Below are positions 1 to 7,008 of a DNA stretch of 17,709 bases, in pieces. The notes below the pieces were generated by a model. That model made no database searches and was not told the origin of the DNA. It saw only the letters and a program-made list of their open reading frames with translations. Each line of letters starts with the position of its first letter. Within the stretch, counting starts at the first letter, position 1. The stretch spans positions 1 to 17,709 of the forward strand of contig JBKPBQ010000281.1 in NCBI GenBank assembly GCA_046726955.1, written 5' to 3'. Origin of the DNA: CAVPGH01 sp046726955. GTDB taxonomy: Bacteria > Acidobacteriota > Vicinamibacteria > Fen-336. The position numbers were made by a program, and so were the translations under genes.

Positions 1-453
1 GTGTTCGTGCGCGTCGTGGACGGCGGCGGAACGAGCGTCTTCGTGGGCGGCGTAAGCCTCGACAGCGACGGCCGCGGCGACATCCCCTCGCTCAAGCCGG
101 GCCGCTACGAGATCCGCCTCGGCGCGGACAGCTACGCGAGCACCGTGCTGAGGGGGATCACCGTGCCCTCGTCGCCCTTGAGCGTCGCCCTCACGCCCGG
201 AGGGTCGGTGGACATCCAGGTCGGGCCGCAGACACTGGCCGCACCGAACGCGTCGGGCCGGCTGCTCGACTCCGGAGGGGCGGTCTACTACGCCTCGCCC
301 TTCTCGCCGGACGGCGTGATCCGCCTGGCGGGGGAGGGGGCGCGGCGTCTCGACCACGTGGCCCCCGGTCGCTACACGTTCGTGCTCGAGAGCGGGGTCC
401 GGAAGGACGTGGACGTCCGGGAGGGCGGCTCGTCGGCGATCGTGCTTCCCTAG
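1..453 (+). CDS. C-terminal part of a carboxypeptidase-regulatory-like repeat protein (partial)
   Basis: The frame is open from the first base, so the gene most likely begins upstream of the window; the GTG at base 1 is probably not its start. About 150 residues are visible, ending at TAG 451-453. Two stretches look like the beta-sandwich of carboxypeptidase regulatory-like or prealbumin-like domains: the pattern 'GDIPSLKPGRYEIRLGADSY' near residues 26-45 and a second 'HVAPGRYTF' near 118-126. Both have the typical 'L.PG.Y.' turn. Such domains usually sit in exported or surface proteins and in long multi-domain adhesins or TonB-linked proteins of Acidobacteriota and Bacteroidota. No catalytic motif is visible, so no function can be assigned beyond a likely extracytoplasmic, structural or binding role. 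The following permease gene starts 56 bases downstream. Confidence 0.6.
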   Translation: MFVRVVDGGGTSVFVGGVSLDSDGRGDIPSLKPGRYEIRLGADSYASTVLRGITVPSSPLSVALTPGGSVDIQVGPQTLAAPNASGRLLDSGGAVYYASPFSPDGVIRLAGEGARRLDHVAPGRYTFVLESGVRKDVDVREGGSSAIVLP

Positions 454-456
454 CCT

Positions 457-483
457 CTCGGCAACCCAAACCCCACTGCCGAG
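457..483 (+). terminator. weak hairpin after the first gene
   Basis: A perfect 7-base inverted repeat (CTCGGCA at 457-463, TGCCGAG at 477-483) encloses a 13-base loop four bases after the stop codon at 453. It has the position of a terminator, but the loop is long and no T-tract follows. It may act as an attenuator, need Rho, or do nothing. Confidence 0.3.
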
Positions 484-509
484 CGTCTCAAGGGCCTGAG
501 GGGGTACCC

Positions 510-2960
510 ATGCGCCTTCTTTCCGCCCTGGCGACGGACGCGGCCCGCGGGGCGCGCTCGTTCCTCCGCTCTCCCGGCCTCGCCCTCGCCGGCTCGTTCA
601 CCCTCGCTCTCGGCATCGGCGCCGCCACCGCGCTCTTCAGCGTGGTGAACGCCGTCCTCGTCCGGCCGCTGCCCTACGAGCGCGCGGAGACGCGCGTCAT
701 GATCTGGAGCCGCTGGACCGGCTTCGACAAGACGTGGGTCAGCGTGCACGAGGTGATCGACTACCGACGGCTACCCGCCTTCCGGCAGGTCGCGGCCTGG
801 TCGAGCGACCAGGGAAACCTCACCGGCGACGGGGATCCCATCCGGGTCGGGATCGCTTCCGTGACCGCTAACGCCTTCTCGACGCTGGGGGCGGATCCCC
901 TGCTGGGCCGGCCCTTCCAGCCGGAGGAGGAGAAGCCGGGGGCGGATGCGGTTGCGCTCGTGAGCTACCGGCTGTGGCAGGGCCGGTACGGCGGCGATCC
1001 GGCTCTCGTGGGCCGGACGATCCTCGTCGACGGCCGATCCCGGCAGGTCGTGGGGGTCATGCCGCGCGGCTTCCGTCTTCCCACGGACTATGGCGAGGAC
1101 GCGGCCGAGCCCACCGAGCTCTGGGTTCCTCTCTTCCTCGATACCTCCGAGGACCGCGGCAGCCACGGCTTCTACGCGGCCGCAGAGCTCGCGCCCGGCG
1201 TCACCGCCGCGCAAGCGACGGCGCAGCTCGCGGCGTTGGCGCGCAGCCTCACGAAGGAAGGGCTCTATCCCGAAGCCATGCGCTTCTCGCCGTTCGCGGT
1301 GGCACTCCCCGACGAGATCGAGGGCGGCGTGTGTCCCGCGCTCCTCCTGCTGTCCGGGGCCGTCGTCTTCCTGCTCCTCATCGCGTGCGCGAACGTCGCG
1401 CACCTGCTCCTGGCCCGGGCCGAGGTCCGCCGCCGCGAGATCGCCGTCCGCACCTCGCTCGGTGCGACCCGGGCGCGGCTCCTCGCACAGCTCCTGGCGG
1501 AGAGCCTCGTGCTCGCGGTCCCGAGCGGCCTCGTGGGCATCGTCCTCGCCGCGCTCGGCGTCCGGCTCTTCTTCGCGAGCGGCCTTGCCGGCATCCCGCG
1601 GGCGGAGGAGGCGGGCATGGACCTGCGCGTCCTCGCCTTCGCGATGGTCGTGGCACTCGGCACGACGCTCGTCTTCGGGCTCGCCCCCGCGCGTCTCTTC
1701 GTCCGCGTGAACCCCGCGGACGCGCTGCGGGACGGCGGCCGCGGCGCCACCGCGGGCCGCTCGCGCAGCCGGCTGCGCAGCGTCCTCGTGGTCGCGGAGA
1801 CGGCGCTGTCCGTCGTCCTCCTCATCGGTGCGGGCCTTCTCCTCCAGAGCCTGTGGGCGCTGCAACGCGTCGAGCTGGGCTTCGTCCCGGAGCACGTGCT
1901 CACGGCGCGCGTCTCCCTGCCCGAGACCGGCTACGAGGAGGCCGACAAGGTCGTCGCGTTCTACCGGCACGTCGCGGAGCGCGTGCGGGCGATACCGGGC
2001 GTGAAGGCGGCCGGCTTCATGCGCCTGCTGCCGCTGGGCGCGCCGATCGGCGACTGGGGCCTCGACATCGAGGGCTACGTGGAGTCGCCGGGACACAACG
2101 CGAAGGGCGACTGGCAGGTCGCCTCGGACGGGGCGCTCGAGGCGCTGGGCGAGCGCGTGCTGCGCGGGCGCGCCTTCACCGGCGCCGACACCGCGGACAG
2201 CGAGCAGGTCGCTCTCGTGAACGAGACGATGGCCCGCACCTACTGGCCGGACGAGGACCCGATCGGCCGCCGGTTCCGCATGGGCTCGAACGCGTCGCGC
2301 CCCTGGGTCACGGTGGTGGGGTTCGTGGCCGACGTGCGTCACAACGGCGTGACCGTTCCCATCAAGGAGAAGTTCTACCGGCCCCACGCACAGTTCCACC
2401 GGTCGACGGGATTCCCGCCGCGCACGATGAGCGTCGTCCTGCGTACGGAGGGCAACCCGGCGCGCTTCGTGGGCGCCCTGCGCGCGGCGGTGCGCGACGT
2501 GGACCCGAACGTTCCCCTGGCCGCGGTGCGGCCGATGACGCAGGTCGTGGAGACGGCGCTCGCCACCCCTCGTCTCGCGGGCGCGGTCCTCGCCGTCTTC
2601 GCGGCGCTCGCGCTCGTCCTCTCCGCGATCGGCCTCTTTGGCGTGCTGACCTTCCTGGTCAGCCAGCGCCGGGCGGAGATCGGGGTGAGGCTGGCGCTCG
2701 GGGCCGATCCCGTCCGCATCGTCCGCCTCGTGCTCGGCTCCGGCCTCCGGCTGTCGCTCGTCGGCGCCGTCGTGGGCAGCTTCGTGGCGCTCGTCCTCGT
2801 GCGCCTCCTCGGCGGGCTCCTCCACGACGTGCGTCCGCACGATCCGCTGACCTTCGCCGTCGTTCCCGCGCTGCTCCTCGCCGTGTCGGTGGCGGCGAGC
2901 CTCCTCCCCGCCTGGCGGGCGACTCGCGTCGATCCGGCGACGACACTCCGCGCGGAATGA
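510..2960 (+). CDS. ADOP-type (MacB/FtsX-like) ABC transporter permease
   Basis: This 816-residue integral membrane protein has the architecture of the ADOP (acidobacterial duplicated orphan permease) group. An N-terminal membrane segment (about residues 25-50, with the typical 'LALGIGAATALFSVVNAVLV' pattern) is followed by a periplasmic MacB-type domain. A first FtsX-like membrane block covers about 275-400, with 'RRREIAVRTSLGATRARLL'. A second periplasmic domain (about 460-680) leads to a second FtsX block (about 688-810, 'RRAEIGVRLALGADPVRIV'), so the MacB/FtsX unit is present twice in one chain. The ATG at 510 is preceded by a good ribosome binding site (GAGGGGG). No ATPase gene lies nearby, which is usual for this group; it would have to borrow a LolD/MacB-type ATPase. 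MacB relatives use ATP hydrolysis to drive movement of periplasmic substrates such as lipoproteins, peptides or antibiotics; the substrate here cannot be told. Confidence 0.9.
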   Translation: MRLLSALATDAARGARSFLRSPGLALAGSFTLALGIGAATALFSVVNAVLVRPLPYERAETRVMIWSRWTGFDKTWVSVHEVIDYRRLPAFRQVAAWSSDQGNLTGDGDPIRVGIASVTANAFSTLGADPLLGRPFQPEEEKPGADAVALVSYRLWQGRYGGDPALVGRTILVDGRSRQVVGVMPRGFRLPTDYGEDAAEPTELWVPLFLDTSEDRGSHGFYAAAELAPGVTAAQATAQLAALARSLTKEGLYPEAMRFSPFAVALPDEIEGGVCPALLLLSGAVVFLLLIACANVAHLLLARAEVRRREIAVRTSLGATRARLLAQLLAESLVLAVPSGLVGIVLAALGVRLFFASGLAGIPRAEEAGMDLRVLAFAMVVALGTTLVFGLAPARLFVRVNPADALRDGGRGATAGRSRSRLRSVLVVAETALSVVLLIGAGLLLQSLWALQRVELGFVPEHVLTARVSLPETGYEEADKVVAFYRHVAERVRAIPGVKAAGFMRLLPLGAPIGDWGLDIEGYVESPGHNAKGDWQVASDGALEALGERVLRGRAFTGADTADSEQVALVNETMARTYWPDEDPIGRRFRMGSNASRPWVTVVGFVADVRHNGVTVPIKEKFYRPHAQFHRSTGFPPRTMSVVLRTEGNPARFVGALRAAVRDVDPNVPLAAVRPMTQVVETALATPRLAGAVLAVFAALALVLSAIGLFGVLTFLVSQRRAEIGVRLALGADPVRIVRLVLGSGLRLSLVGAVVGSFVALVLVRLLGGLLHDVRPHDPLTFAVVPALLLAVSVAASLLPAWRATRVDPATTLRAE

Positions 2961-2979
2961 CGCGTCCGTCTCGCGACGC

Positions 2980-2988
2980 TGCTATGCT
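2980..2988 (+). promoter_or_regulatory. extended -10 element for a possibly leaderless transcript
   Basis: TGCTATGCT fits an extended -10 (TGn followed by a TATAAT-like hexamer at 2983-2988) in otherwise very GC-rich DNA. The hexamer ends 9 bases before the ATG at 2998, so transcription would begin within a few bases of that codon, giving a leaderless or nearly leaderless mRNA. This agrees with the lack of a Shine-Dalgarno sequence in front of 2998. No convincing -35 is seen. Confidence 0.4.
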
Positions 2989-2997
2989 GGCCGGGCG

Positions 2998-3903
2998 ATG
3001 GAACCGTCGGTCGTCGTCATGGCGGCAGGGATCGGCTCGCGCTACGGCGGGCTGAAGCAGATAGAGCGCGTCGGACCGGCGGGGGAGACGCTGCTCGACT
3101 ACTCGCTCTTCGACGCCCGCCGGGCGGGCTTCTCCCGCATCGTGTTCGTGATCCGACGGGACATCGAGGCCGCCTTTCGCGAGGTGGTGGGGCGCCGGTA
3201 CGAAGCGCGCGGCGACGTCGCCTACGCGTTCCAGTCCCTCGAAGACCTGCCCGCAGGCTTCTCCGTTCCCCCCGGACGCACGAAGCCCTGGGGGACGGGA
3301 CAGGCGGTGCTGGCGGGAGCGGGCGTCGTCGATGGTCCCTTCGCGGCCGTCAACGCCGACGATTTCTACGGCAGGGCTTCGTACGAGGCCCTCCAGGCGT
3401 TCCTCGCCGGCTCTCCTCCGGCCGACCTCCACGCCCTCGTGGCCTTCCGTCTCGACCGCACGCTCTCGCCGCACGGAGCGGTGGCGCGCGGCTTGTGCGA
3501 CGTGGGACCGGACGGCCTCCTGCGCGGCGTCGAGGAGGTGACAGGCCTCGAGCGCGCGCCGGACGGCCGGGTGCACGCTTCCTCCGCGGCCGGCAACCGC
3601 GTCTACCGCGGCGACGAGCCCGTGTCGCTGAACTTCTGGGGGTTCAACCCCGCGATCTTCGGGCGGCTGCGCGAGCGGTTCGCCGCCTTTCTCGCGGAGC
3701 GCGGCCGGGACGCGAAGGCCGAGTTCTACCTGCCCGACGCCGTGGGCGCGCTCGTCCGCGCGAGCCAGGCGCGCGTCCGCGTCCTCGACACCCCGAGCCC
3801 CTGGTTCGGCATGACCCACCGGGACGACGCGCCGGCCGTCGCGACGGCGCTCCGCGCCCACGTGGCCGCCGGAGAGTACCCGAGCCCTCTCTGGGAGAGA
3901 TGA
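2998..3903 (+). CDS. nucleotidyltransferase family protein (sugar-phosphate nucleotidyltransferase-like)
   Basis: This 301-residue soluble protein has the N-terminal fold of NTP-transferases (GT-A-like Rossmann). The nucleotide-binding loop is 'MAAGIGSRYGGLKQ' at residues 8-21, with the GxGxRxG pattern and Lys20. 'PWGTGQA' at 97-103 and the metal-binding 'NADDFYG' at 119-125 follow, and 'EFYLPDAV' sits near the C-terminus. Known relatives transfer a nucleoside monophosphate from NTP to a sugar phosphate to make activated sugars such as NDP-glucose. The exact sugar and nucleotide cannot be read from the sequence, and many members of this subgroup are uncharacterised. The ATG has no clear ribosome binding site but lies just downstream of an extended -10. 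The stop overlaps the next gene's ATG in an ATGA (3900-3903), implying translational coupling with the hydrolase. Confidence 0.85.
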   Translation: MEPSVVVMAAGIGSRYGGLKQIERVGPAGETLLDYSLFDARRAGFSRIVFVIRRDIEAAFREVVGRRYEARGDVAYAFQSLEDLPAGFSVPPGRTKPWGTGQAVLAGAGVVDGPFAAVNADDFYGRASYEALQAFLAGSPPADLHALVAFRLDRTLSPHGAVARGLCDVGPDGLLRGVEEVTGLERAPDGRVHASSAAGNRVYRGDEPVSLNFWGFNPAIFGRLRERFAAFLAERGRDAKAEFYLPDAVGALVRASQARVRVLDTPSPWFGMTHRDDAPAVATALRAHVAAGEYPSPLWER

Positions 3904-4940
3904 GGGTGGTGGCTCGTCGCCTCGCCGCCGCCGTCCTGGTTCTCGTCCTCGCCGCCCTCGTGGGCGTCGTCTACTTCTGGCCGGTCACGGTCTTCGAGGC
4001 GTGGGGCGTGCTCGGCCGGCGCCTCGCGGGAGTGAAGACCGCGCGCGTCCATGCCGGCTCCTACGGCATGCAGTACCTCGAGCTCGGCTCGGGTCCTCCC
4101 CTCGTGCTCGTGCACGGTCTCGGGAGCAGCGCCGCGCAGGACTGGGGAACGCTCCTCCAGCCTCTCGGCGCGCGCTTCCACGTCTACGCCCCCGACCTTC
4201 CGGGCTACGGTGCGTCCGAGCGGCCGCCGGACGCGGACTACTCGATCGCCATGGAGGTCGGAGCGGTGACGAGCTTCATGCAGGCGGTGGGGCTCCCGCG
4301 CGCGCGCGTGGCCGGGATCTCGATGGGCGGCTGGATCGTGTCGCGGCTCGCCGCCGAGCATCCGGAGATGGTGGAGCGCCTCGTCGTCGTGGCCGCGGCG
4401 GGGATGCGACCCGACGGCCCGCCCATCCCCGTCGAGGTGCTCTTTCCGCAGGACGAGGAAGGGATCCGCCGGCTCGTGACGGCCGTCCGCTACAAGGCTC
4501 CGATGCCGCCGTCTTTCGTGGCCCGCGACATCCTGGCCCGGCATCAGCGCGAGGAGTGGATCATCCGGCGAGCGCTCGAGTCCATGCGGGCGCGACAGGA
4601 ATGGCTGAACGGGACGCTCGGGCGCGCGGACATGCCGGTCCTCGTCGTGTGGGGGCGGCAGGACAGCCTGATCCCGGTGGGCTACGCGCAACCCCTGCAG
4701 GCGGAGTTTCCGCACGCTCGGCTGGAGGTGCTCGACGGCTGCGGCCACGTGCCCATGGCCGATTGCCCGGCGGAGTTCGAGGCCGCGGTGGTGCCGTTCC
4801 TTTCGGCGAATCCGGGGCCTGAATCCGGACAGGATCGGACACACCCCTGCCCTGGAGTGCGCTTTCAGCGACGTAATGCCGTCCGGCCAGTGGCATACGG
4901 GTTGCTTCCTTGCCCGCGCTCAGGGGAGGAAGACCGGTGA
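3900..4940 (+). CDS. membrane-anchored alpha/beta-fold hydrolase
   Basis: This is a 346-residue alpha/beta hydrolase. The N-terminal hydrophobic segment (about residues 8-27) after Arg-rich 'MRVVARR' is a signal anchor or signal peptide, so the enzyme probably acts at or outside the inner membrane. The oxyanion region 'VHGLGSS' (71-77), nucleophile elbow 'GISMGG' with Ser141, 'WGRQDSLIP' with acidic Asp255 and 'GCGHVPM' with His283 form a complete Ser-Asp-His triad. Relatives include esterases, lipases and epoxide- or haloalkane-dehalogenase-like enzymes; the substrate is unknown. I chose the ATG at 3900 because it overlaps the preceding stop (ATGA) and has GGGAG upstream. The fold should end near residue 303 ('VVPFLSANPG'). 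The last 40 or so residues are Arg/Pro/Cys-rich, unlike the family, and their DNA carries the sigma-54 promoter of the next gene, so this tail may be read-through of regulatory DNA. Confidence 0.87.
   Translation: MRVVARRLAAAVLVLVLAALVGVVYFWPVTVFEAWGVLGRRLAGVKTARVHAGSYGMQYLELGSGPPLVLVHGLGSSAAQDWGTLLQPLGARFHVYAPDLPGYGASERPPDADYSIAMEVGAVTSFMQAVGLPRARVAGISMGGWIVSRLAAEHPEMVERLVVVAAAGMRPDGPPIPVEVLFPQDEEGIRRLVTAVRYKAPMPPSFVARDILARHQREEWIIRRALESMRARQEWLNGTLGRADMPVLVVWGRQDSLIPVGYAQPLQAEFPHARLEVLDGCGHVPMADCPAEFEAAVVPFLSANPGPESGQDRTHPCPGVRFQRRNAVRPVAYGLLPCPRSGEEDR
4808..4839 (+). repeat. repeated GAATCCGG boxes, candidate enhancer-binding site
   Basis: GAATCCGG occurs at 4808-4815 and again at 4821-4828, a 13-base period, and a degenerate third box GGATCGGA follows at 4832-4839. 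They sit roughly 80-110 bases upstream of the transcription start predicted from the sigma-54 promoter at 4891. That is the usual place for the upstream activating sequence of a sigma-54 enhancer-binding protein. They also fall where the hydrolase fold ends. The role is inferred only from position and repetition. Confidence 0.35.
4891..4906 (+). promoter_or_regulatory. sigma-54 (-24/-12) promoter of the FIST gene
   Basis: TGGCATACGGGTTGCT matches the RpoN consensus TGGCAC-N5-TTGCW at all fixed positions but one (T for C). The invariant GG (4892-4893) and GC (4904-4905) are exactly 10 bases apart. Transcription would start near 4917, leaving a 20-base leader that holds the Shine-Dalgarno AGGGGAGGA (4922-4930) of the GTG at 4937. 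The site lies inside the 3' end of the hydrolase frame, so the FIST gene can be expressed on its own as well as by read-through. Confidence 0.7.
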
Positions 4941-6121
4941 AAAACAAGGCAGCGACGGGCTTCTCGACGAACGCCGACACGGGACGAGCCGTCGACGAGA
5001 GCGTGACGATGGCGCTCAAGGGGCTGGCGGACGCGCCGCCATCGCTGGGCGTCGTGTTCGCGTCGCCGCGCCACGACCTCGGCGCTTCCCTCGCCGCCGC
5101 CAAGCGGGCGCAGCCGGCGGTGACGTTCGCCGGCTGCACCACCGCGGGCGAGATCACCGAGCGCGGGCTCACGCGGGGCGGCCTCGCGCTCCTGCTCGTC
5201 TCGTCTCCCGGGATGCACGTCGACCTGCGGACGGCAACCGACGTCAAGGCCGATCCCAGGAAGGCCGCCGCCAATCTGGGCCGCGGATTCATCGACACCG
5301 CGAGCGAGGCGGCGAAGAAGGGCTTCTCCGCGTCCAGCACCGTGCTGCTCGTGGACGGCTTGAACGGCGCGGGCGAAGACCTCGTGGGCGAGGTGCTCGG
5401 CGCCACGAGCCGCTTCCAGCAGGTGGTCGGAGGGGCGGCCGGCGACGACGGGGCCTTCAAGGCCACGCACGTGGGCGGCGCGGGCCTCGCGGCGAGCGAT
5501 GCGGCGCTGGCGCTCCACGTCTTCTCGAAGCGGCCGTGGGGCATCGGCGTCGACCACGGCCTGCGGCCGACGACCGACCGCATGCAGGTGACGCGAGCGG
5601 CCCGCAACGTCGTGCACGAGATCGACGGGCGGCCCGCGTTCGAGGTCTACCGGGAGCACGCGGCGCGGCGCGGCACGACGCTCACGCCGGAGACGGCCGG
5701 CAGCTTCCTGATCGGCAACGAGCTCGGGATCTACTTCTTCGACAAGCTGCACCGCGCGCGGGCGCCGCTCTCCGTCGGCGCGGACGGCTCGCTCACCTGC
5801 GCCGGCGAGATCCCGCAGGGAGCCTCGATCTGCATCCTCGACGGCGAGCCGGACAGCATGGTGGAGGCGGCCGGCCGTGCCGCGCAGGAGGCGCGCAAGG
5901 GGCTGGGCGACGGCGAGGCGGCCGCGGTGCTGCTGTTCGACTGCGTGTGCCGGGGCATGATCCTCGACGGCAGCTTCGGCCGCGAGATCGAGGCCGTGCG
6001 CGCGGCCTTCCCGGGCGTGCCCGTCGCCGGCTTCCTGACCTACGGCGAGATCGCCCGGTTCAAGGGCCACATGGACGGCTGGCACAACACGACGGCGGTG
6101 GTGGCCGCGATCCCGGCCTGA
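4937..6121 (+). CDS. FIST-domain sensory protein (FIST_N + FIST_C)
   Basis: This 394-residue soluble protein shows the FIST signature. A FIST_N region covers about residues 20-210 with 'AGCTTAGEIT' (65-74). A FIST_C region follows to the C-terminus, ending in a 'GFLTYGEI...HNTTAVV' pattern typical of the family. FIST proteins are predicted to bind small ligands, probably amino acids, and occur with or fused to chemotaxis, histidine kinase and cyclic-di-GMP proteins. Here the protein is stand-alone, so its partner must be encoded elsewhere. I chose the GTG at 4937 because AGGGGAGGA lies 6 bases upstream and the codon overlaps the hydrolase stop (GTGA, 4937-4940). An in-frame TTG at 4910 would precede the predicted transcription start. 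A sigma-54 promoter lies directly upstream, so expression probably depends on an enhancer-binding activator. Confidence 0.88.
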   Translation: MKNKAATGFSTNADTGRAVDESVTMALKGLADAPPSLGVVFASPRHDLGASLAAAKRAQPAVTFAGCTTAGEITERGLTRGGLALLLVSSPGMHVDLRTATDVKADPRKAAANLGRGFIDTASEAAKKGFSASSTVLLVDGLNGAGEDLVGEVLGATSRFQQVVGGAAGDDGAFKATHVGGAGLAASDAALALHVFSKRPWGIGVDHGLRPTTDRMQVTRAARNVVHEIDGRPAFEVYREHAARRGTTLTPETAGSFLIGNELGIYFFDKLHRARAPLSVGADGSLTCAGEIPQGASICILDGEPDSMVEAAGRAAQEARKGLGDGEAAAVLLFDCVCRGMILDGSFGREIEAVRAAFPGVPVAGFLTYGEIARFKGHMDGWHNTTAVVAAIPA

Positions 6122-6200
6122 TCTCTCTTCCCGACGGCGAAACCACACCGCGGCCTCGCGGGTTAAGCTAGGAGAGTCGGCGGGGGCAGCGAGGTTGGAG

Positions 6201-6572
6201 ATGGGAGCGATCGTCCTCGTGCTCGCGTTCGCGGGTCAGGCGGAGATCCCGGGCTGCGGGGATCCTCCGTCCCGGGCGTCGAGCGCCTACTGGGACTACA
6301 TCCAGGCCTGCGGCTGCGCGAAGGCGGATCCTCCCTCCCGCGCGTCCCAGGACTACGACCGTTACCTGAGCGCCTGCGCGGCGTGGCGCGAGCGGAACCC
6401 GCAGGTGAACGTGATCGTCGTGGACCCGTCGCCCAGCCCGTCCGAGACCCCGCCGCTCCCCACGCCGACGCCGAGCGCGAGTCCTTCGGCTCCTCCGAAG
6501 CCGACACCGACACCCAAGCCGAGGGCCACCCCCAAGCCCAGGCCGACGCCCACACCTGCCCCCGAGCGCTGA
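6201..6572 (+). CDS. small exported protein with a 22-residue duplication and Pro-rich tail
   Basis: I do not recognise this 123-residue protein. It starts with a short hydrophobic signal-like segment ('MGAIVLVLAFAGQA'). Two tandem 22-residue units follow at about residues 21-42 and 43-64; both begin DPPSRAS and then share a Y..Y...AC core. Four cysteines (residues 19, 37, 39, 59) could form disulfides after export. Residues 75-123 are a low-complexity Pro/Ser/Thr/Lys tail ('PTPTPKP'-like), as in cell-wall-spanning or surface-exposed linkers. The ATG at 6201 is chosen over an in-frame TTG at 6195 because AGG at 6192-6194 gives correct spacing. The gene lies between the FIST gene and a DUF488 gene without overlap, so it may be a separate transcript. 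Function unknown; an envelope location is inferred. Confidence 0.65.
   Translation: MGAIVLVLAFAGQAEIPGCGDPPSRASSAYWDYIQACGCAKADPPSRASQDYDRYLSACAAWRERNPQVNVIVVDPSPSPSETPPLPTPTPSASPSAPPKPTPTPKPRATPKPRPTPTPAPER
6261..6392 (+). repeat. tandem 66-base duplication inside the small exported protein gene
   Basis: Two in-frame units, 6261-6326 and 6327-6392, each start with GATCCTCC and encode DPPSRAS. The DNA is best conserved over the first 21 bases or so, while the remainder has diverged but keeps the Tyr and Cys positions. This points to an old internal duplication under protein-level constraint. Confidence 0.7.
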
Positions 6573-6579
6573 TCCTCGA

Positions 6580-6612
6580 CCGGGAAAGCCGGCGCAACCC
6601 GCCGGCTCCCGG
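6580..6612 (+). terminator. long GC-rich hairpin between two genes
   Basis: Nested inverted repeats form a near-continuous stem: CCGGGA (6580-6585) pairs with TCCCGG (6607-6612), and GCCGGCG (6588-6594) pairs with CGCCGGC (6600-6606) around a 5-base loop, with AA (6586-6587) bulged. It starts 7 bases after the stop at 6572 and ends 9 bases before the ATG at 6622. No T-tract follows. It could end transcription of the small gene, or occlude the ribosome site of the next gene, which shows no Shine-Dalgarno. Confidence 0.45.
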
Positions 6613-6621
6613 ATCCATGCC

Positions 6622-7008
6622 ATGGCCATACGCGTCGTTCGACTCGGAGACCCACGCCACCCCGGGGAAGGGCTGCGGATCGGCACCGTCCGCCGGCCTC
6701 CCCGCGGCGTGCCCAAGGCGCAGTTCGCGTCGCGGAACTTCTACGACGTGTGGCTGCCCAACCTCGCGCCCAGCGAGACCCTGCTGAAGCAGGGACTCGG
6801 GGCGCGCGACGACAAGAGCTGGCGCCGCTTCGCCGCCCGCTACCGCGCGGAGATGAGCCGGCCGGAAAGCGCTCGCGTCCTCGATCTCCTCGCCGCGCTG
6901 TCGAAGACGGCCGCCTTCTCCGTGGGGTGCTACTGTCCCGACGAGCGGAGGTGCCACCGCTCGGTGCTCCGGGCCCTCCTCGAGGAGCGCGATGCCACGT
7001 TTGCGTAG
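6622..7008 (+). CDS. DUF488 family protein
   Basis: This 128-residue protein matches the DUF488 (YeaO-like) family, whose members are small soluble proteins without an established function. Supporting features are the N-terminal 'IRVVRLGDPR', a central 'FYDVWLPNLAPS' (residues 40-51), the 'SWRRFAARYRAEM' helix (66-78) and the C-terminal 'GCYCPDERRCHRSVL' (102-116), which matches the family's conserved C..D...CHR..L pattern. Cys103, Cys105, Cys111 and His112 form a cluster that could bind metal or react as thiols; this is inference. The ATG at 6622 has no good ribosome binding site and follows a strong hairpin. The last 17 bases overlap the downstream phosphoesterase gene, so the two are probably cotranscribed. 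Confidence 0.85.
   Translation: MAIRVVRLGDPRHPGEGLRIGTVRRPPRGVPKAQFASRNFYDVWLPNLAPSETLLKQGLGARDDKSWRRFAARYRAEMSRPESARVLDLLAALSKTAAFSVGCYCPDERRCHRSVLRALLEERDATFA

Noticed and set aside
771..2840. A 689-codon minus-strand frame opposite the permease
   Set aside because: Low-complexity Arg/Glu/His-rich translation with no recognisable fold, antisense to a well-supported membrane protein; a composition artefact.
974..3055. A 693-codon + strand frame overlapping permease and nucleotidyltransferase
   Set aside because: Arg/Ala/Gly-rich nonsense in another frame of a convincing gene, continuing across a real gene boundary.
4910..4936. TTG start for the FIST gene at 4910
   Set aside because: It precedes the predicted sigma-54 transcription start and has no Shine-Dalgarno, whereas the GTG at 4937 has a strong one.
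6423..6569. Repetitive Pro/Thr/Lys-coding stretch as a possible repeat array or CRISPR
   Set aside because: The repetition is low-complexity coding sequence (CCG/ACG/CCC codons) without constant repeats and unique spacers.
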